Assembly: GCA_047495785.1 (NCBI GenBank)
Contig: JBLDXI010000075.1
Span: 1 to 64,000, forward strand
Source of the DNA: Lepidodermella squamata
Lineage: Eukaryota > Gastrotricha
Direction: 5' to 3'
Length of the DNA: 64,000 nucleotides
Shown: positions 1 to 11,899 of the stretch, in pieces
Layout: each line of letters opens with the position of its first letter
Numbering within the stretch: the first letter of the stretch is position 1
Notes under the pieces: generated by a model
What the model was told of the DNA's origin: nothing
The model's input: the letters and a program-made list of their open reading frames with translations, nothing else
Database searches by the model: none
Program-made: the position numbers and the translations under genes

Positions 1-1528
1 GCGGCAACAGCATCGTTGATCTTTTCGTTCAGCCGCTCCACGCTATTAAATGAAAGAAATTTATTAAAAATTAAAAAAAATTTCAAAAGATTAAAATTTT
101 GATGTTAGAATTATAAAATAACCCGAATTAAAATCAAAGAGCCCACGACGAATTAAAAATACCCACCATCCTTGAGATTGACTGTGTCGAGGTCGACCAT
201 GGACAATTCTACCAACAGGGTTCAACTCGTTTACGCGTTTCACCAGCTGCGCATTTGTGAATTCTTTGCCGTTGTCACACTAGTGAAAAAAAATTAGATT
301 AAAAATTAATCAATTTTATATAAAAAAATTAAAAGATAATAAAAAAAATAGCAAAATTGTAAATAAGCGCGAGAAGGGTAATACTCACGTGCAAAATTGT
401 TGGACAGCCGATTATGCTGAAAATATCGACAAGAACACCCGCTACAACTTCCTTGGATTTCGCAATCAAAGGACGCAGGAAGCAAAATTTTGTCAACAGA
501 TCGATGAAACATAAAATATAGACGTAAGGAGATCCGGGGTTTGCGTTAGTATCATCTGGTTTCCGAGTCATGTCTGCAACAAATATTAAAAAGTTAGAAC
601 TCACGTCTTAATGTATGAAAAAACTGATAAAAAACACGAAAAATAAAAATAAACTCACCGATAAGGTCAGCCTGACCTCGCTCGAGAAACCGCTTCGGTC
701 TCGACGGTCGTACCACAACCTTGGTCGTTTTCGGCTTTCGACGGCGATCGCATGTTTCGCAGGTTTCGACGTACAGCTCGCAAGCCTGCCGCGTGATGTT
801 GGCGCATTTGTCCTTCAATTGCTCGTAGGTTCTTCTATAGCCCCGATGGTTTTCACCATGGGCCATATCAATGATCTAAAAAAAAATAATAATATTATAA
901 TAATAATATCTGCTTATTTAATATGAAAATTTTTACAAATATCTAGATGTCTAGTTAAAATATCTAGAAAATGATTTAGGAACTTACATCGTAGAAGTCT
1001 TCAATGGGGTAGTAGAATAACACCCGCTGCTCGCTTTCGTAAGCCTTTCGATCAACAAGCCGTTCAGTACCATCGACGACGTGGACCAGGTAGCGATGAT
1101 CGCGGCGGCGGTCGAGAGAAGTCTCGCGCTTGTTGTGGGCGTTTTTCGTTTCTTCTATTTTCGCCGCTAGTTGTTGACGGTTGAATAGCGCGTGATTATC
1201 GCCCGCTTTCTCGCTAAAAAAGCGCAGGAAATAAATATCGAACCTATCAATCCAACATTGGAAGGTCATCATCGGGCAAAACCGGGTCTATGTGAAGATC
1301 GTCGACTTCGTCCGTCTCGGAGCCGGAGTCGCTGACCTCCGACCCCAAGGTCGAGTCCTCCAGGTGCTGCTCGATCTCATCCACGTCGATGAGCACGTGG
1401 CCATCCTGGTTGACGTAGTAGCCAACGCGATTTTCGTCAGCCCGCCAATTGTTGCCGTTGCCCTGCCCATTGTTGTTGCCGCTGCCGGAGCCGCCGTTGC
1501 CGAAACCGCCGTTGCCGCTGCACGCCAT
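1..1528 (-). CDS. Intron-containing DDE integrase (KRBA2/Ginger-like), 3' part outside window
   Basis: Recombinase-type protein of the retroviral-integrase fold, of the kind found in KRBA2-like and Ginger-type transposon-derived genes. Exons I can join in frame (complement): 1528-1257, 1213-988, 875-657, 573-389, 279-167 and 42 to beyond position 1. The N-terminus is a Gly/Asn-rich then acidic tail. Next come an H2C2-like zinc-binding segment (HGENHRGYRRTY ... CETC) and a catalytic core with the first Asp in QADLIDM, the second in DNGKEF and the Glu in SVER-LNE. Every junction keeps the frame and uses GT-AG; the first intron is only 43 nt (1256-1214). No LTR or terminal inverted repeat is visible on the 5' side. 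It may be a domesticated gene or a resident transposon; the missing 3' end prevents a choice. Confidence 0.8.
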
Positions 1529-1619
1529 TGAATAGTAGTGAGTAGAGAGTAGTGAGATGGGAGTATTGAGTTTAGTTAGTTGAGTTGTTATCAAAAATTG
1601 AAACTTCTCAAATGATGGT

Positions 1620-2091
1620 TACAAATTGAGCTTTCAGTTATCGGCTGTCAGTGGGTGGAGCTTAGTGTTACACGTGCGTGATATTGACAGGTATACCCGG
1701 GTGCCAGCGATGGGTGCGCGTGCACATTCAGCGCGAGTCTTGTCGTGCCGCGTGTAATCTAAATAAATCACGCATACCATCAGATGCGCGTTACAGCGGC
1801 GATGTCAAACAGCGGCGTCTCTATGATCTTCTAAGATTCATCAGTAACCTCATCATTAAACAACACGTGTCGAGCTTCATTCAATTGCGGCGACTTTTAT
1901 TGTCAAACGAGAAGCCAAAAAAAATGAAAAATGATAATGATAGAAAATAACAAAGATTGGAAAAGACACTCCATCATTTTTATTCCGTTTTAAGAGTAAT
2001 AACAGTCGTTAAGGTACAACAGGTTCCATGCTGGTTGTAGAACGGCCGCGCCCAGGCAATAAACTTATGTTGTAAGACGGCGCTAGTCAGG
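1620..2091. other. Non-coding stretch upstream of the integrase gene
   Basis: Only short open frames without recognisable motifs are present. This would contain the promoter of the minus-strand integrase gene, but I cannot point to a TATA box or initiator. Confidence 0.4.
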
Positions 2092-2094
2092 CGG

Positions 2095-2172
2095 CCGAAG
2101 TCCGGCGGCCCGAGCCCGGCGGCCCGAGCCCGGCGGCCCGAGCCCGGCGGCCCGAGCCCGGCGGCCCGAGTG
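2095..2172. repeat. GC-rich 15-bp tandem repeat
   Basis: About five near-perfect copies of a 15-bp unit (CCGGCGGCCCGAGCC) sit inside a GC-rich block (about 2040-2410) that stands out from AT-rich surroundings. The same GGCCCGAGC words recur singly to about 2400, so the block may be part of a larger repeat element. The open frames across it are products of the repeat. Confidence 0.85.
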
Positions 2173-2409
2173 CGGCGCTGAACAATAGCGCTGGTTCCCA
2201 TTGTTCTCCGCCGTGCTCGGGCCAATACCTCGGCCGGCCCGTGTGCAGTGAAGCGGAATTCGTTGAAATTCGTTAAATTTACAGTAAACGTCGCATACGG
2301 GTAAATTTTAAACCGGCCCGAGCGCGGAGTGGTAAAGTGCTGTTACCCGGCCGCGTACGGGCTGACCCGAACGCGGACGGGCCGAAATCGGGCTCGGGCC
2401 CCAACAATA

Positions 2410-4073
2410 GCAACGGCAACTCAGGTAAATTTCTTCTGAAAAAGAGGTTCGGCTTTCAATCTAAGACATTCTGCCGACTCAGAATTTGATTTTAGCCTCT
2501 TCTTGATTTTCTGGAATTTTCTGAAAGGTGCTCGAGTTAACACGTCATTGCGCCGGCGTCTAAAGATTAAACGACTGATTTTCGTGTTTTTTTCAGTGAG
2601 ATCAAAAGGTCATAGTGGCAAAAACCTCATTAGCAGCGATCAGAGAAAATTTTCATTTACAAAAAACATGTGTTGACGGAGAGATCAATTTTTTGAGTTC
2701 AAAATTCGCTATTCCCACATGGTTGGTTATTTTTTGCTTCAATGGAAAATGCGATTCCGCCCGGAGTTTCCGCCCGGTGATTCCGCCCGCTCACGCGTTT
2801 TAAGGTGGATCTTTTATTTTTAATTTCTGTTAAATTCCAAATCACTGAATTACTGGACGAACTAGACTCCATTAATGGATTAGACTAGCAAAGCAATAAT
2901 TTGAACTAAAGAAAGCATTTCAACGAAAACCATTTTTATTGAATGCTTAAACTGTGGGAGGTGAGCTTATGATAGTATTTAGGTAGTCCTCGATATTTGA
3001 AATGCACCGTGCAGTTAGTTACTTGAAAACTGGCATCGACCGTGAAATGGCGTGATTCAAACTTGCTTGAATGCTGGTTACGATCATAGCCCAACAATAC
3101 CAATGCAGTCGCTTCGCACAGAGGTTTTCCTCCGAAACTCGTAACATCATAGTCGGCGAATCGTTTCCTGGAAACGCAAATTCTTCGATGTCTTGTTGCA
3201 GTTATTCAGCGACGCCTTCAAAGTAAGCGCCGTCATCGCCCTCATCGCCGTCGGATTGAACGCCGGAATCGTAATGGCCAAGGGGAAATTCGGACTTTAG
3301 CTGTAGTAGCATCTTGAGCACTACAGTTTTCACGAGCTGATTGGCGTTGCTGCCAGCAGACTGCATTTGGTTAGAATCGACTGTATTGCCAAGGATTAAA
3401 TCGCCGATGACGAGCAGCGTGATGACGAGCGCCGTAAAGGTTTCAGTGCGAAAATCATTCGATTTAAAAAGGGAAATGAGACAACAAGAATTTGCTAAAC
3501 AATTCTTTAAGGTTGCTTTTTTAATTGCAACAGAATTTATTTAATCAGACTCCATGGGCATGAGTATTTAGGCATTTTATCCAGTTTTCAAGCGGAAAAT
3601 TAGTTTTTCTTCGGAAAATAACCAACCATGTGGGAACAGGAATCCTAAACTTGTGTTGAGGATTCCTTAATTTTGTGCTCGTAAATTAAAAATCGATTTA
3701 CTTCTGTCTACCGTTCTCCGCCCTCTTACGCCACCAACTCTCATTCAAATGTGAGCCAAGTTTGAATGATCTAGACTGATCTGAAATCCGTCTGACCTAA
3801 CAATTCGTTCCATTTAAACAAAATAGCAGTCAAAAATGCTAATTTTCGTATTTTCAGAGGCGAATCAACGGAACATAGACTCGCTTCGCTCGCATTCTAA
3901 TTCATCTGAAGTCTTTATTATTGTTGCACTGTTTCGCTTGTTTATCTGTTATATAGCGCCGAACACTTTTAAATTTTGAATTCAAATTTATTCGTCCATT
4001 ATTAGTCACAAAAATACAAGACCAATACAACAAAATAATTTTCCTTCTTTCGAACAATATAGACGAAGTCACA
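2410..4073. other. Non-coding stretch, no gene recognised
   Basis: AT-rich sequence with scattered short open frames of fewer than 70 codons. None has recognisable motifs or flanking splice signals that give continuity. Confidence 0.4.
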
Positions 4074-5178
4074 TACAGTGTGGTCTGAAAATAGTAAAGA
4101 ACGCGCATTTCTTCAAATAATTGCGTTTTCAGATAATGATCACGAGGCTAATCAATTTCTTCAATCTATTGATCAGCTTCAATTCAATGGCGCACATCTG
4201 ATTAGCCAATTTCGAGGGAAAAAATAAAATCAGTCCTTATAATTCAAAAATCATTAAAACAAAATTTTAATTTGAAATACGGATTAAGAGAAGAGATGCT
4301 ATGTTAAAGAGAAAGTTTCTGGTTGCACCTGCATGCTCAATGAAAGATGACCCAAAATATCAAAGACCTTTCCTATATGTATATAGTTGGCTCCAAGCAC
4401 AGCCCTGTAAGAGGAAAAGCCATTTTTAGACTAACCCTTACGGAGTCATCGTGCAGGTAGATCTTCGCTAAGCGTGTGTCCCTACCGCCAATGTCGCCGA
4501 ATTCACTAACATTTCAATGCTAAAAAAGCAGATTTTCAGGTCACGAAATTTGAACAGAGAAAATTTTCCAGGTTTTCAAACTGTTAATAACAAGTTCAAC
4601 AATACCTTGAAAAGGCTCTTTAAATTCGTCTTCTACCGAAGAATTCCAATTAATTTGAAGTTCATACCTTTCGTAAATACGTTCGTAAATACTTTGACGT
4701 TTACTTAGAATTAGCTCTTTTTTCCTAGATTCGCGTCTTCACCTTCACTTCTACCTCTCCTCAATCATTAACTAGGCCAGATAATTGAAGGTATGAAAAG
4801 GCATACTATTTTTTCTGCCACAAAAATAAGTCCTAATCATTGTGCTAGAACATTTCACTTTTTCAAATTTTCTTCCGGGCTTGGGTAAGGACCCTTATCT
4901 TACTGCGTGTCTCCTTCACGGATATGTAATTCGGTAACTCTAAACCGAGATAGTTTATTGCTTCGATAAACTAGTTTCTGAATTCTTTTCAATAAAGTCA
5001 ATTTTCATTTAAAATAATCTTTTTGAAAATGAAAAAAGCAGATGGAGAAAATGAACTCCAACTACTGCGTAGCTACAAGGTCATGTGCCCATCACATGAT
5101 AACCATCATTCAATTTAATTTTCAAATACGATTCGCGAATTTTAAGTCGCAGCTTTACTAGTTTCAGACCACACTGTA
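4074..5178. mobile_element. Tc1/mariner-like non-autonomous DNA transposon
   Basis: A 1.1-kb segment ends in terminal inverted repeats of about 25 bp beginning CAGTGTGGTCTGAAA, with TA immediately outside each end (4074-4075 and 5177-5178). TA target duplication and CAGTG-type ends are the hallmark of Tc1/mariner elements. The interior has no transposase-like open frame on either strand, so it would depend on a transposase made elsewhere. The ends differ by only a few bases, which suggests it is not very old. Confidence 0.8.
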
Positions 5179-5880
5179 GATAGCACGCGGTTGCGAGACG
5201 ACATGCGCGTTTTTATTTAAAAAGGCGCTGAGTCCGAAATTTCATCATTAGAACAAGAACGTTTGCCATCTTTCACCATCGAAAGTTAGCTACACGCCGT
5301 GACTGTCGTGCTTAGGTAGTTCTGACAAGAGGCGATTTCTTCCGACAGCATGCCAGAATCGACCGGAATTGACCCAACGCAAATTGCCAGTGGCGACTCG
5401 ACAAACCGCAACAGCGCCGACATTTGTCGCAACAGACTCGACAAATGCACAGCGCCTTGGTCGCGGCCTCATCCGGGTTAAATCGTAGGCCGGTGGCACT
5501 TTAAGGAGAAGGGACAACACCATCGTTTATTACGTAATATCGTCGTAATATCCGGAAAAACAAGTGGAATAATTAGCATTAAGATTATAAATTCAAAGCT
5601 ATTGGGTTAGAAAAAAATAAAAATTCAAACTAACTTTCTTCCTTCAGGTTTTTGCCGTTGCAAAACTGGAATTTCTCGTATTATTTCCTTGTATTCAGCT
5701 TCGCCGAAGTGGAGCTGAAGCGAAAGGGCTAATCAGCTTCCTTCTGGGCATGAGCTAGCCGTTCGAACTCCGCGATTTCTTCTCGCAACTTCCGACTCAT
5801 TTCGTGAATGTAAGCCAATAGCGCCAACCCGCTAGTTCGAAAGTTGTCTGGCCTTGCGACTATTTCTAAAAAACGTGGCT
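5179..5880. other. Non-coding stretch between two transposon remnants
   Basis: A 77-codon minus-strand open frame (5523-5290) has no recognisable motif. Nothing else stands out. Confidence 0.35.
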
Positions 5881-5892
5881 AGGTACGTTCCA

Positions 5893-6274
5893 GCCCAAGG
5901 AGTGGAGCATGTTTGGCGCAGATGTCCGAGCCAATAACATAGTTGAGGTAATTTTTAACTCAATTTATTCTTAGACACATTGTAATTTGAACTTTTAGGC
6001 TTGGCATCATCACATCAGCTCAAAAATTTCGAAAAATCACCCCGCGTTTTGGTCCTTCGTCGAATCGCTCATCCAAGTAGAGCAATCTATCGAAAACCTG
6101 TTACTTCAGCAGACAACTGGCACCAACGTGAAGCCACAGCGACAGAACATTGACAACCCTTACAACCAGCAGTTGCGATTCTGCGCTGAGCAACTCGAAA
6201 CCGACCTTGCTAAGCTAAAGGATCAGCGTCTCACAGGCAATAATCGTCAAGTTGAAAGTTTCAAAAAATTTTAG
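5893..6274 (+). pseudogene. MULE-type transposase C-terminal fragment
   Basis: Two open blocks, about 5893-5947 and 5999-6274, join through a 51-nt GT-AG intron to read NNIVE then AWHHHISSKI, NHPAFWSFVE and QVEQSIENLL. This pattern (NN-VE-x-WH, HP-x-W-F) is the conserved C-terminal part of MULE/Mutator-like transposases. The upstream catalytic DDE portion is not present in recognisable form, so it is a relic. It lies 700 bp beyond the Tc1-like element and just upstream of a tRNA cluster. Confidence 0.65.
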
Positions 6275-6518
6275 ACCGCGCTGGCGTTCATCATCCTAGC
6301 ATTTCACCCTAGACGGACTGCCCAAATCTTCAGCTTGCACAGCTTAAATATTGGACTGAGTGGTCATATGAGCCAAGAGGTAATTAGCTTAGTGATGGAG
6401 CGTCTGCCTATTAAGCAGAAGATTGAGGGTTCGATCCACCGTGAGCTTTTCTCAACCATTTTGGCGAGACCCAATTCGTATTTCGAAAACAGCAAAACGC
6501 TAATTTCAGAGCAAAACC

Positions 6519-6590
6519 TTTCCTGACCGGGAATCGAACCCGGGCCGCCGCGGTGAAAGCGCGGAATCCTAACCACTAGACCATCAGGGA
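6519..6590 (-). tRNA. tRNA-Glu (TTC)
   Basis: Cloverleaf with anticodon loop CTTTCAC and a canonical GGTTCGATTCC T-arm. It matches the copy at 16166 except for one base at the 3' acceptor strand, which gives a stem mismatch. Possibly still functional. Confidence 0.85.
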
Positions 6591-6650
6591 GATGTGATAT
6601 GATAGCTTTTGTTGAAATTGATAATTGTTGAAATTGAAGAAAAAACAAGT

Positions 6651-6722
6651 GGGCTCGTTCGGGAATTGAACCCGAGATCTCTCGCACCCGAAGCGAGAAT
6701 CATACCCCTAGACCAACCGGCC
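6651..6722 (-). tRNA. tRNA-Pro (CGG), acceptor stem degraded
   Basis: Anticodon loop TTCGGGT within TCTCGC/GCGAGA, and a T-arm with GGTTCAATTCC. The 5' acceptor strand GGCCGGT mismatches the 3' strand ACGAGCC at two positions, so this copy may be inactive. Confidence 0.75.
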
Positions 6723-6794
6723 TGTGATGTAAAGTCATCGTGGGCTGCAGGCATTCCATTCAGTATAGGCCGGAGACGACGCAAAACATTATAC

Positions 6795-6865
6795 GCCGAG
6801 GCCCGGATCGAACCAGAGACCTTTAGATCTTCAGTCCAACGCTCTCCCAATTGAGTTATCTCGGC
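6795..6865 (-). tRNA. tRNA-Phe (GAA)
   Basis: Anticodon loop ACTGAAGAT in a GTTGGACTGAAGATCTAAAG context typical of eukaryotic tRNA-Phe, with a GGTTCGATCC T-arm. The acceptor stem GCCGAGA/CCTCGGC has weak pairs. Confidence 0.8.
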
Positions 6866-6937
6866 TTTATGGCTGATGAGTAGCCAATTTCCGCTGAATT
6901 TCGTATTTCCTTACTGATACGGATCAAAAAATTTCGA

Positions 6938-7012
6938 AGCTGCCAAGAGTCGAACCCCCCGGAATCTTCTGATCCTTAATCAGACGTTTCGCCCTTCGTG
7001 CAACACCAATGT
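6938..7012 (-). pseudogene. Degenerate tRNA-Leu (AAG)-like sequence
   Basis: The minus strand shows a TCTGA-TTAAGGA-TCAGA stem-loop followed by GGGGTTCGACTC and GGCAGC, resembling the anticodon arm, T-arm and 3' acceptor strand of tRNA-Leu. The D-arm and 5' acceptor strand are not recognisable. Confidence 0.45.
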
Positions 7013-7049
7013 ACACAGTTTGAACCATGGAATCCACGCCATTATAATA

Positions 7050-8200
7050 TATAATCCCATCTTGGAAAGTGCAATAACAGAAAAAATTTAAAAGGTGGTG
7101 CGTGTCGCGTGCTTTTCGAACCAACCAATCACATACTTCAAACCACCCAACCAATCAGGAAATTGTGGATTCACTGGTTCCACTAAGGCCGGAAGTTAAT
7201 TTATAAAGGTTGCGCACAGCAAAAGTTACGCACAGAAAGTTACGCACGCGCGGTTGCGCACTTGAGTTTGCGCTGACGGGAATTGACCTTTCACCTTGAC
7301 ATCTAGCCTGGCGGCTAGTTCAGAGATAGCATCACATTTTTAGCGCGCAATATGGAAATTTAGTTTACCTATACGTAATACTAAAATCTGAAATAAGGTA
7401 CAGAAGTATAATGCAGCGTGTTACGCTTTGTTGTAAACAAGTCCGAAAGCGACCATGATTTGCAATAGTCCAGATTTTCTCTTCGAGTTTCAAAAATAGA
7501 ATAAATCAAGTCCCCATTATGGACCTGATTATTCCTCTATTCACCTAAAAATATCGATTCCCAGAGGATGAAGCAAACTTGAACTGAAATTTACATGACT
7601 TTAGAGTACTATTGTTGTTACAATAATTTGAAGTTTCGAATCTTCTCAGAATAATGTTTGACTACTTTTGGCGCCCGGTTATAACTCGCCTTCAAATCAA
7701 GCTGAGAAACAAAAGCAAGAGTTCGTAAGTAATTTGCACCCTGCCTTCGGTTTATGATGTTAGATAATATTCTTCCTTCGTTCATTTCGCATTTTATGAG
7801 CAACCTCTCTGACCAACCACGGTATGTTAGGGGCAGAGGTGGATACCCAACCGGCGCCTATATCACCCACCGGCCCACCGGCACGTTCAATTATCTTAGT
7901 CTCGATATGCAGCGTCAAATTCCTACTACTATTGTCGCGATAGTGGGACCATGGTCGGGTTGGTAGGTGTGATTTTTTTATAATACCACCATATTAATCA
8001 ATTGAAAGAATTGCGTGCTGCCAAGAGCCATTTATGCTATCATAACGACCATCAAAGCAACACGTAGTTAGACTTTGACTCCGCAAAATCTGGCCTAAGA
8101 TGAAGGATAGTCCCTAGAATCCATCTTAAAATGCGTGAATTAAGTGATATCTGGCTATTTATGGTTGTTATAACGTGATCATCTTTAATTTTGATATCCA
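7050..8200. other. Non-coding stretch, no gene recognised
   Basis: There are only short open frames. A brief run of near-identical words around 7215-7260 (TTACGCAC, TTGCGCAC) is a minor local repeat. Confidence 0.35.
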
Positions 8201-8227
8201 CTTGTTTTTAGACACCGCCACCAGGAA

Positions 8228-8533
8228 ATGGCAAGAGTGATCATCGTGAAATGTGGTACTTTGAAGAAGGCCATAGTGTATCAGTCAGCTGATGGGGTAC
8301 CGAAAGTTGTTCACCTCAAGAAAATCATCGCTGAATACTTTCAGCTGACATCGGACTTTTCGATTTCTATGCGAATTGGGACAGAGGACTCAGAATTGAT
8401 AACAACCGATGCAGAGCTCTACAAGGCTGTTGTTGCAAAAAAATCGGAGAAGATCAAGCTGGAAATCGGCCCTACAGCTCAAGCTGTTCTCGACTCGGTA
8501 CTGGCTAAAATCAGAATTATTTGGCATGCCTAG
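8228..8533 (+). CDS. Hypothetical protein with PB1-like N-terminal fold
   Basis: A 101-codon open frame begins MARVIIVKCGTLKKAIVYQ. It is a run of alternating beta-type segments with conserved-looking ITTDAELYKA and KIKLEIGP motifs, reminiscent of PB1/ubiquitin-like domains. An intron acceptor (TTTTTAG) lies 18 bp upstream of the ATG, so a leader exon is possible. The frame ends abruptly after the domain, suggesting either a small protein or a fragment of a larger multidomain one. I do not recognise the family with certainty. Confidence 0.4.
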   Translation: MARVIIVKCGTLKKAIVYQSADGVPKVVHLKKIIAEYFQLTSDFSISMRIGTEDSELITTDAELYKAVVAKKSEKIKLEIGPTAQAVLDSVLAKIRIIWHA

Positions 8534-8769
8534 ATTGCGAATGAAAATTGATGAAGTTGTGGTGATGGTTGTGGTGTGACGGGTATTCAAGGTGGTCAGA
8601 GGTTCATGACCCGACTTGTGTATGATGTTGGATGAAGTAGTAGCAAAAACACGCCCGAACGTAATAAAACTAAGGAGGAGGCTTTTCATTTACGTGCGCT
8701 AGTTTTTTGCTGTGTGATATGTCGTGTGATTTTTGGTCGCAAAAAATCACTCACATCAATATCGAAGCC

Positions 8770-9500
8770 GTATTCACACTGAGCCTACTAATAACGAATT
8801 TTTACGCGACCGCATGTGCATCGCCTTGGTCATCAGGTCGACTATAATCGTAGGGTACGAATAATTTTCTATATTCTGTAACCTGCAAGTGGAAATTTCC
8901 GAAAATTTGGCATCCACCCTCGGCACCTGGTCGATGATCGAATATGCAGCCATCTCCCCATAACTGATCAAGCAGGTCGATGCCTTCGAAGTTAGGCCTC
9001 TCAGCGCCCATTACGATCACTGCCGCCATATCATCGTAAGTTTAAAATTCACACACTCGACCTCCCTAACGAACCGCCTAGGGATCGACAAAAAAAGCTT
9101 CGAGAAGCTAATTTCTACCCGACTTGTCTCACTATCTTAGCACGACGCAACATCCGACCAGCTGGCCAACAAGCTGCTCGAAATAGCAACAGCAAGCGCA
9201 AAGCTGCTGCCAACAAAGTTTTCTGCGATGATCAAAAACATCAACCGCGCCCGCTACTCCCGCGGCCCACCCGTACCGACACCGGGAACCTGTCGCCTCA
9301 CTCTATTACTTTGCTTTATTACTTTGAAAATAACCAGAATAATTGAAATAATACAATCAGGATCTTTAAAAGGACTGAACGATGACGTATCAACAACAAC
9401 GCATAATCCCATGAGACCTACAGTAAGTCTCATGCATAATCCAGCTTTTTGTGCTAGTAAAGTGCTAGCTCAATATAGAAAGGTTAATGATGCGGGATAA
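8770..9500. other. Patchy open segments, possible decayed gene
   Basis: Short plus-strand patches read like coding sequence (for example LQVEISENLASTLGTW near 8881 and SDQLANKLLEIATASAKLLP near 9156). They lie in different frames with stops between them and do not splice into one frame. I cannot name a family. Confidence 0.25.
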
Positions 9501-9559
9501 TCGAATTTAGAGGTTAAACCAACTCTCCCAAAATGCCCTCCCTTAATAAGGAAGGGCCT

Positions 9560-10400
9560 GATCCCCACCCTCCAATAAACCGCAGGTTTTTTTGAAGCAA
9601 CTGATTTATATACTCATAACTTCAGGAACCACCGAAATTAGCTAAAAATTGCTGAAGCTTGTGATTGGTAGATTTCCCAGCCTCTTAGCATTTTATTTAT
9701 AGAAAGGTGGAAAAACCACCCTAAAACGAACCCGGAAATTCAGGATTTTCTTTCTTATTAGTTATATAGTTATTTATCCACATTGTGGAAGTTGTAACCT
9801 CGCTTTCCAAAGGATCAATTGAAGCAATGTAAATGATTTGGACAAAGAAAAAAATGGAACTATGCATTTTAATCGATGAATTTGAATCACCACAGAATGA
9901 TCGCAGATAAACGCCACTAATAGCGCGTTTTTTGTAAGCGAGTGTTTCCCGAGATATTAAAAGGAACAGTTTCGTGACACCTTATATTATATAAAAGCAA
10001 ACCAGCGTCTGGTGTGCGGTGAAAATGTTTCAACAGCAGCGGCATCATTAAAATGCGACCGTGTGGTCTTATGATGAAAAGGGCTACGGTAAAACTAACA
10101 ATATCTGCGTTACCGCACAAGCTTTCTTTTGCTTAGCATAGTGCTATACGGTAATAATACTTACCGTCATATGGCGCGTTAGAGCGTGCGCGGTAAAATT
10201 TTTACCGTTCTCATAGAACAATAGGAAGCCGGTTTTACCGTCAAATAGACCCTTATGCCGCGACGCTAACGATAAGGCCTGATCATCGCTTTGAGATCAT
10301 GGCCTGCTTTGCCTTATTTGCCGATTTTCCTGCATTTTTAAAGAAGTCACTGTTTTTAACTTGGTTGCGTTTATGGTGCCAGGATCTAAACTTAGGCTCC
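9560..10400. other. Non-coding stretch with ACGGTAA/TTACCGT words
   Basis: No gene seen. Between about 10080 and 10245 the words ACGGTAA and TTACCGT recur several times in both orientations, giving short potential hairpins. Confidence 0.35.
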
Positions 10401-10598
10401 GTTATCCGGATTTTATGATTTTTGACGCCGGATAACAACCATATCCGGGTCTTATCGGTGGACAGCGATGGATATTCGTCCTTCAGGCCACCATTCCGGC
10501 GTTCGGCTGCGCCCCTGGCCCACATAGAAAGCCTTCTTGCCTTCAGGCCAATATCCATCGTGCTATCCACCAATGATATCCACCCGGATATTGTATGG
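10401..10598. repeat. Nested inverted repeats (foldback/MITE-like)
   Basis: Arms at about 10439-10492 and 10538-10598 are imperfect reverse complements (GGTGGACAGCGATGGATATT against AATATCCATCGTGCTATCCACC, each followed by CCTTCAGGCC). Just upstream, GTTATCCGG at 10401 pairs with CCGGATAAC at 10428. No coding capacity is visible, so a small foldback element is the simplest reading. Confidence 0.6.
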
Positions 10599-11263
10599 AA
10601 CAAGCAAATTTGGCTCTGCTAAAAATATTCTGTTTGATAATAAGCATACATCTTGGTGTGATGTCTCCTTTTCACCTAAAAGACGGAAATTAGCTTTGAT
10701 TTGACTCCAATTAACACATGGTAACATTGAGTTGCGCCCGCTCGGCAAATCTTTAATCTCAGTGCTACTCATGTCATGATTTTGTAGCACCAAACCTGTA
10801 AAATGTTTAATTGCATCATTTTGATCCACCATCGTTGGCCATGTTATTAAACAGTGGTTAAAAGTCCCTGAATTACTTGAAAAACTCGTTACGAACTAAA
10901 CGCAAGAGATTAACATAGACGTAACCGCAATTCACCCGTTTCTTGATAGCAGGTTGCAAGAGACTTCCCGATCATTTTCTGAACAAACAATATGTGCTGC
11001 AGTGTAATAAGTAACACCTGGAAAAATCATGCGAAATTTGCATTGAAAATTGCAATGACACGACCAAGTCACCAAGTCACCAAGTCACCAAGCTCTCTGG
11101 ACGACAACACGCGAGCTGACTGTGGCTGATGGATGACAGCAATGGCTGACAATGGACTTTGACCCGGAAAATCGGAAACATAATGTGACAGCTTCTCTCG
11201 AAAAATTAACTAAAATAAAGACCCTAGATTAAATATGCACATGTATAATCTGGATAGACTGAA

Positions 11264-11876
11264 CTATACCTCATGACTGAACTCCGTCGTTTGCAGCTGC
11301 AACAGCCAAGGGTAAGCCACCCGAAATTGATCGGCTACGTAACTGTAATCTGAGCTTCTGAAGCGGCGCCCGGGGTTCCTTTCGAGTAAGTAGCGAATAA
11401 TGCATTGTCTTAACGAGTTCCAGGAGAATCTTAGGCAGTTGTTGTTCATTTCTGCTTCAAGGAGTGGATTTATAGCCGCGAAGTCGAGCTCGTTGATTTC
11501 GAAATGAAAAGGTGGTTCGTCTTTCTGTAAATATAAGAATTAAATTACATGCTAATTCCTAATGAATGATTCGCTAATTCTGATACCTTGTTCTTGGCAT
11601 TCCGGATAGAGTCAAGCATTCCACGAAAGGCTACGCGATAGCCGATCTTGCTAGGCGGAAAAACCTCATTGATCACCTCATCTGTCGTTTTCGACTCATC
11701 CATTAGATCTTCAACCACTGTAAGGCCAGCATCTATGACAGGATGGGCATGAAAGTCAACGCTGCGCAATTCGAGTAATGAACAATACCCTCCAGGATAT
11801 CAAAAATGCCATCTCTGATGTCTTCGGGTTGATTGAATTTCCCGAAAGTTCGCATCAATCGCTCTCTTCCCGCCAT
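11264..11876 (-). CDS. Hypothetical gene, two or more exons, with an internal frame break
   Basis: Reading from ATG at 11876, the frame MAGRERLMRTFGKFNQPED runs to about 11790. A second frame (DFHAHPVIDAGLTVVEDLM) then continues to 11587. That junction needs a frameshift or an implausibly short intron, so it may be disrupted. A clean 62-nt GT-AG intron (11586-11525) joins to KDEPPFHFEINELDF, ending with YSYVADQFRVAYPWLLQLQ and a stop near 11264. The product looks soluble and mixed alpha/beta. I do not recognise the family. Confidence 0.4.
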
Positions 11877-11899
11877 GGTCACTAATCAATAAGTGGCTA

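Noticed and set aside
2615-3544. Several plus-strand open frames of about 60-70 codons
   Set aside because: No motifs, no splice continuity, and composition like surrounding non-coding DNA.
10080-10260. CRISPR-like or regulatory array from repeated TTACCGT words
   Set aside because: Spacing is irregular, orientation mixed and the genome eukaryotic; short hairpins explain it better.
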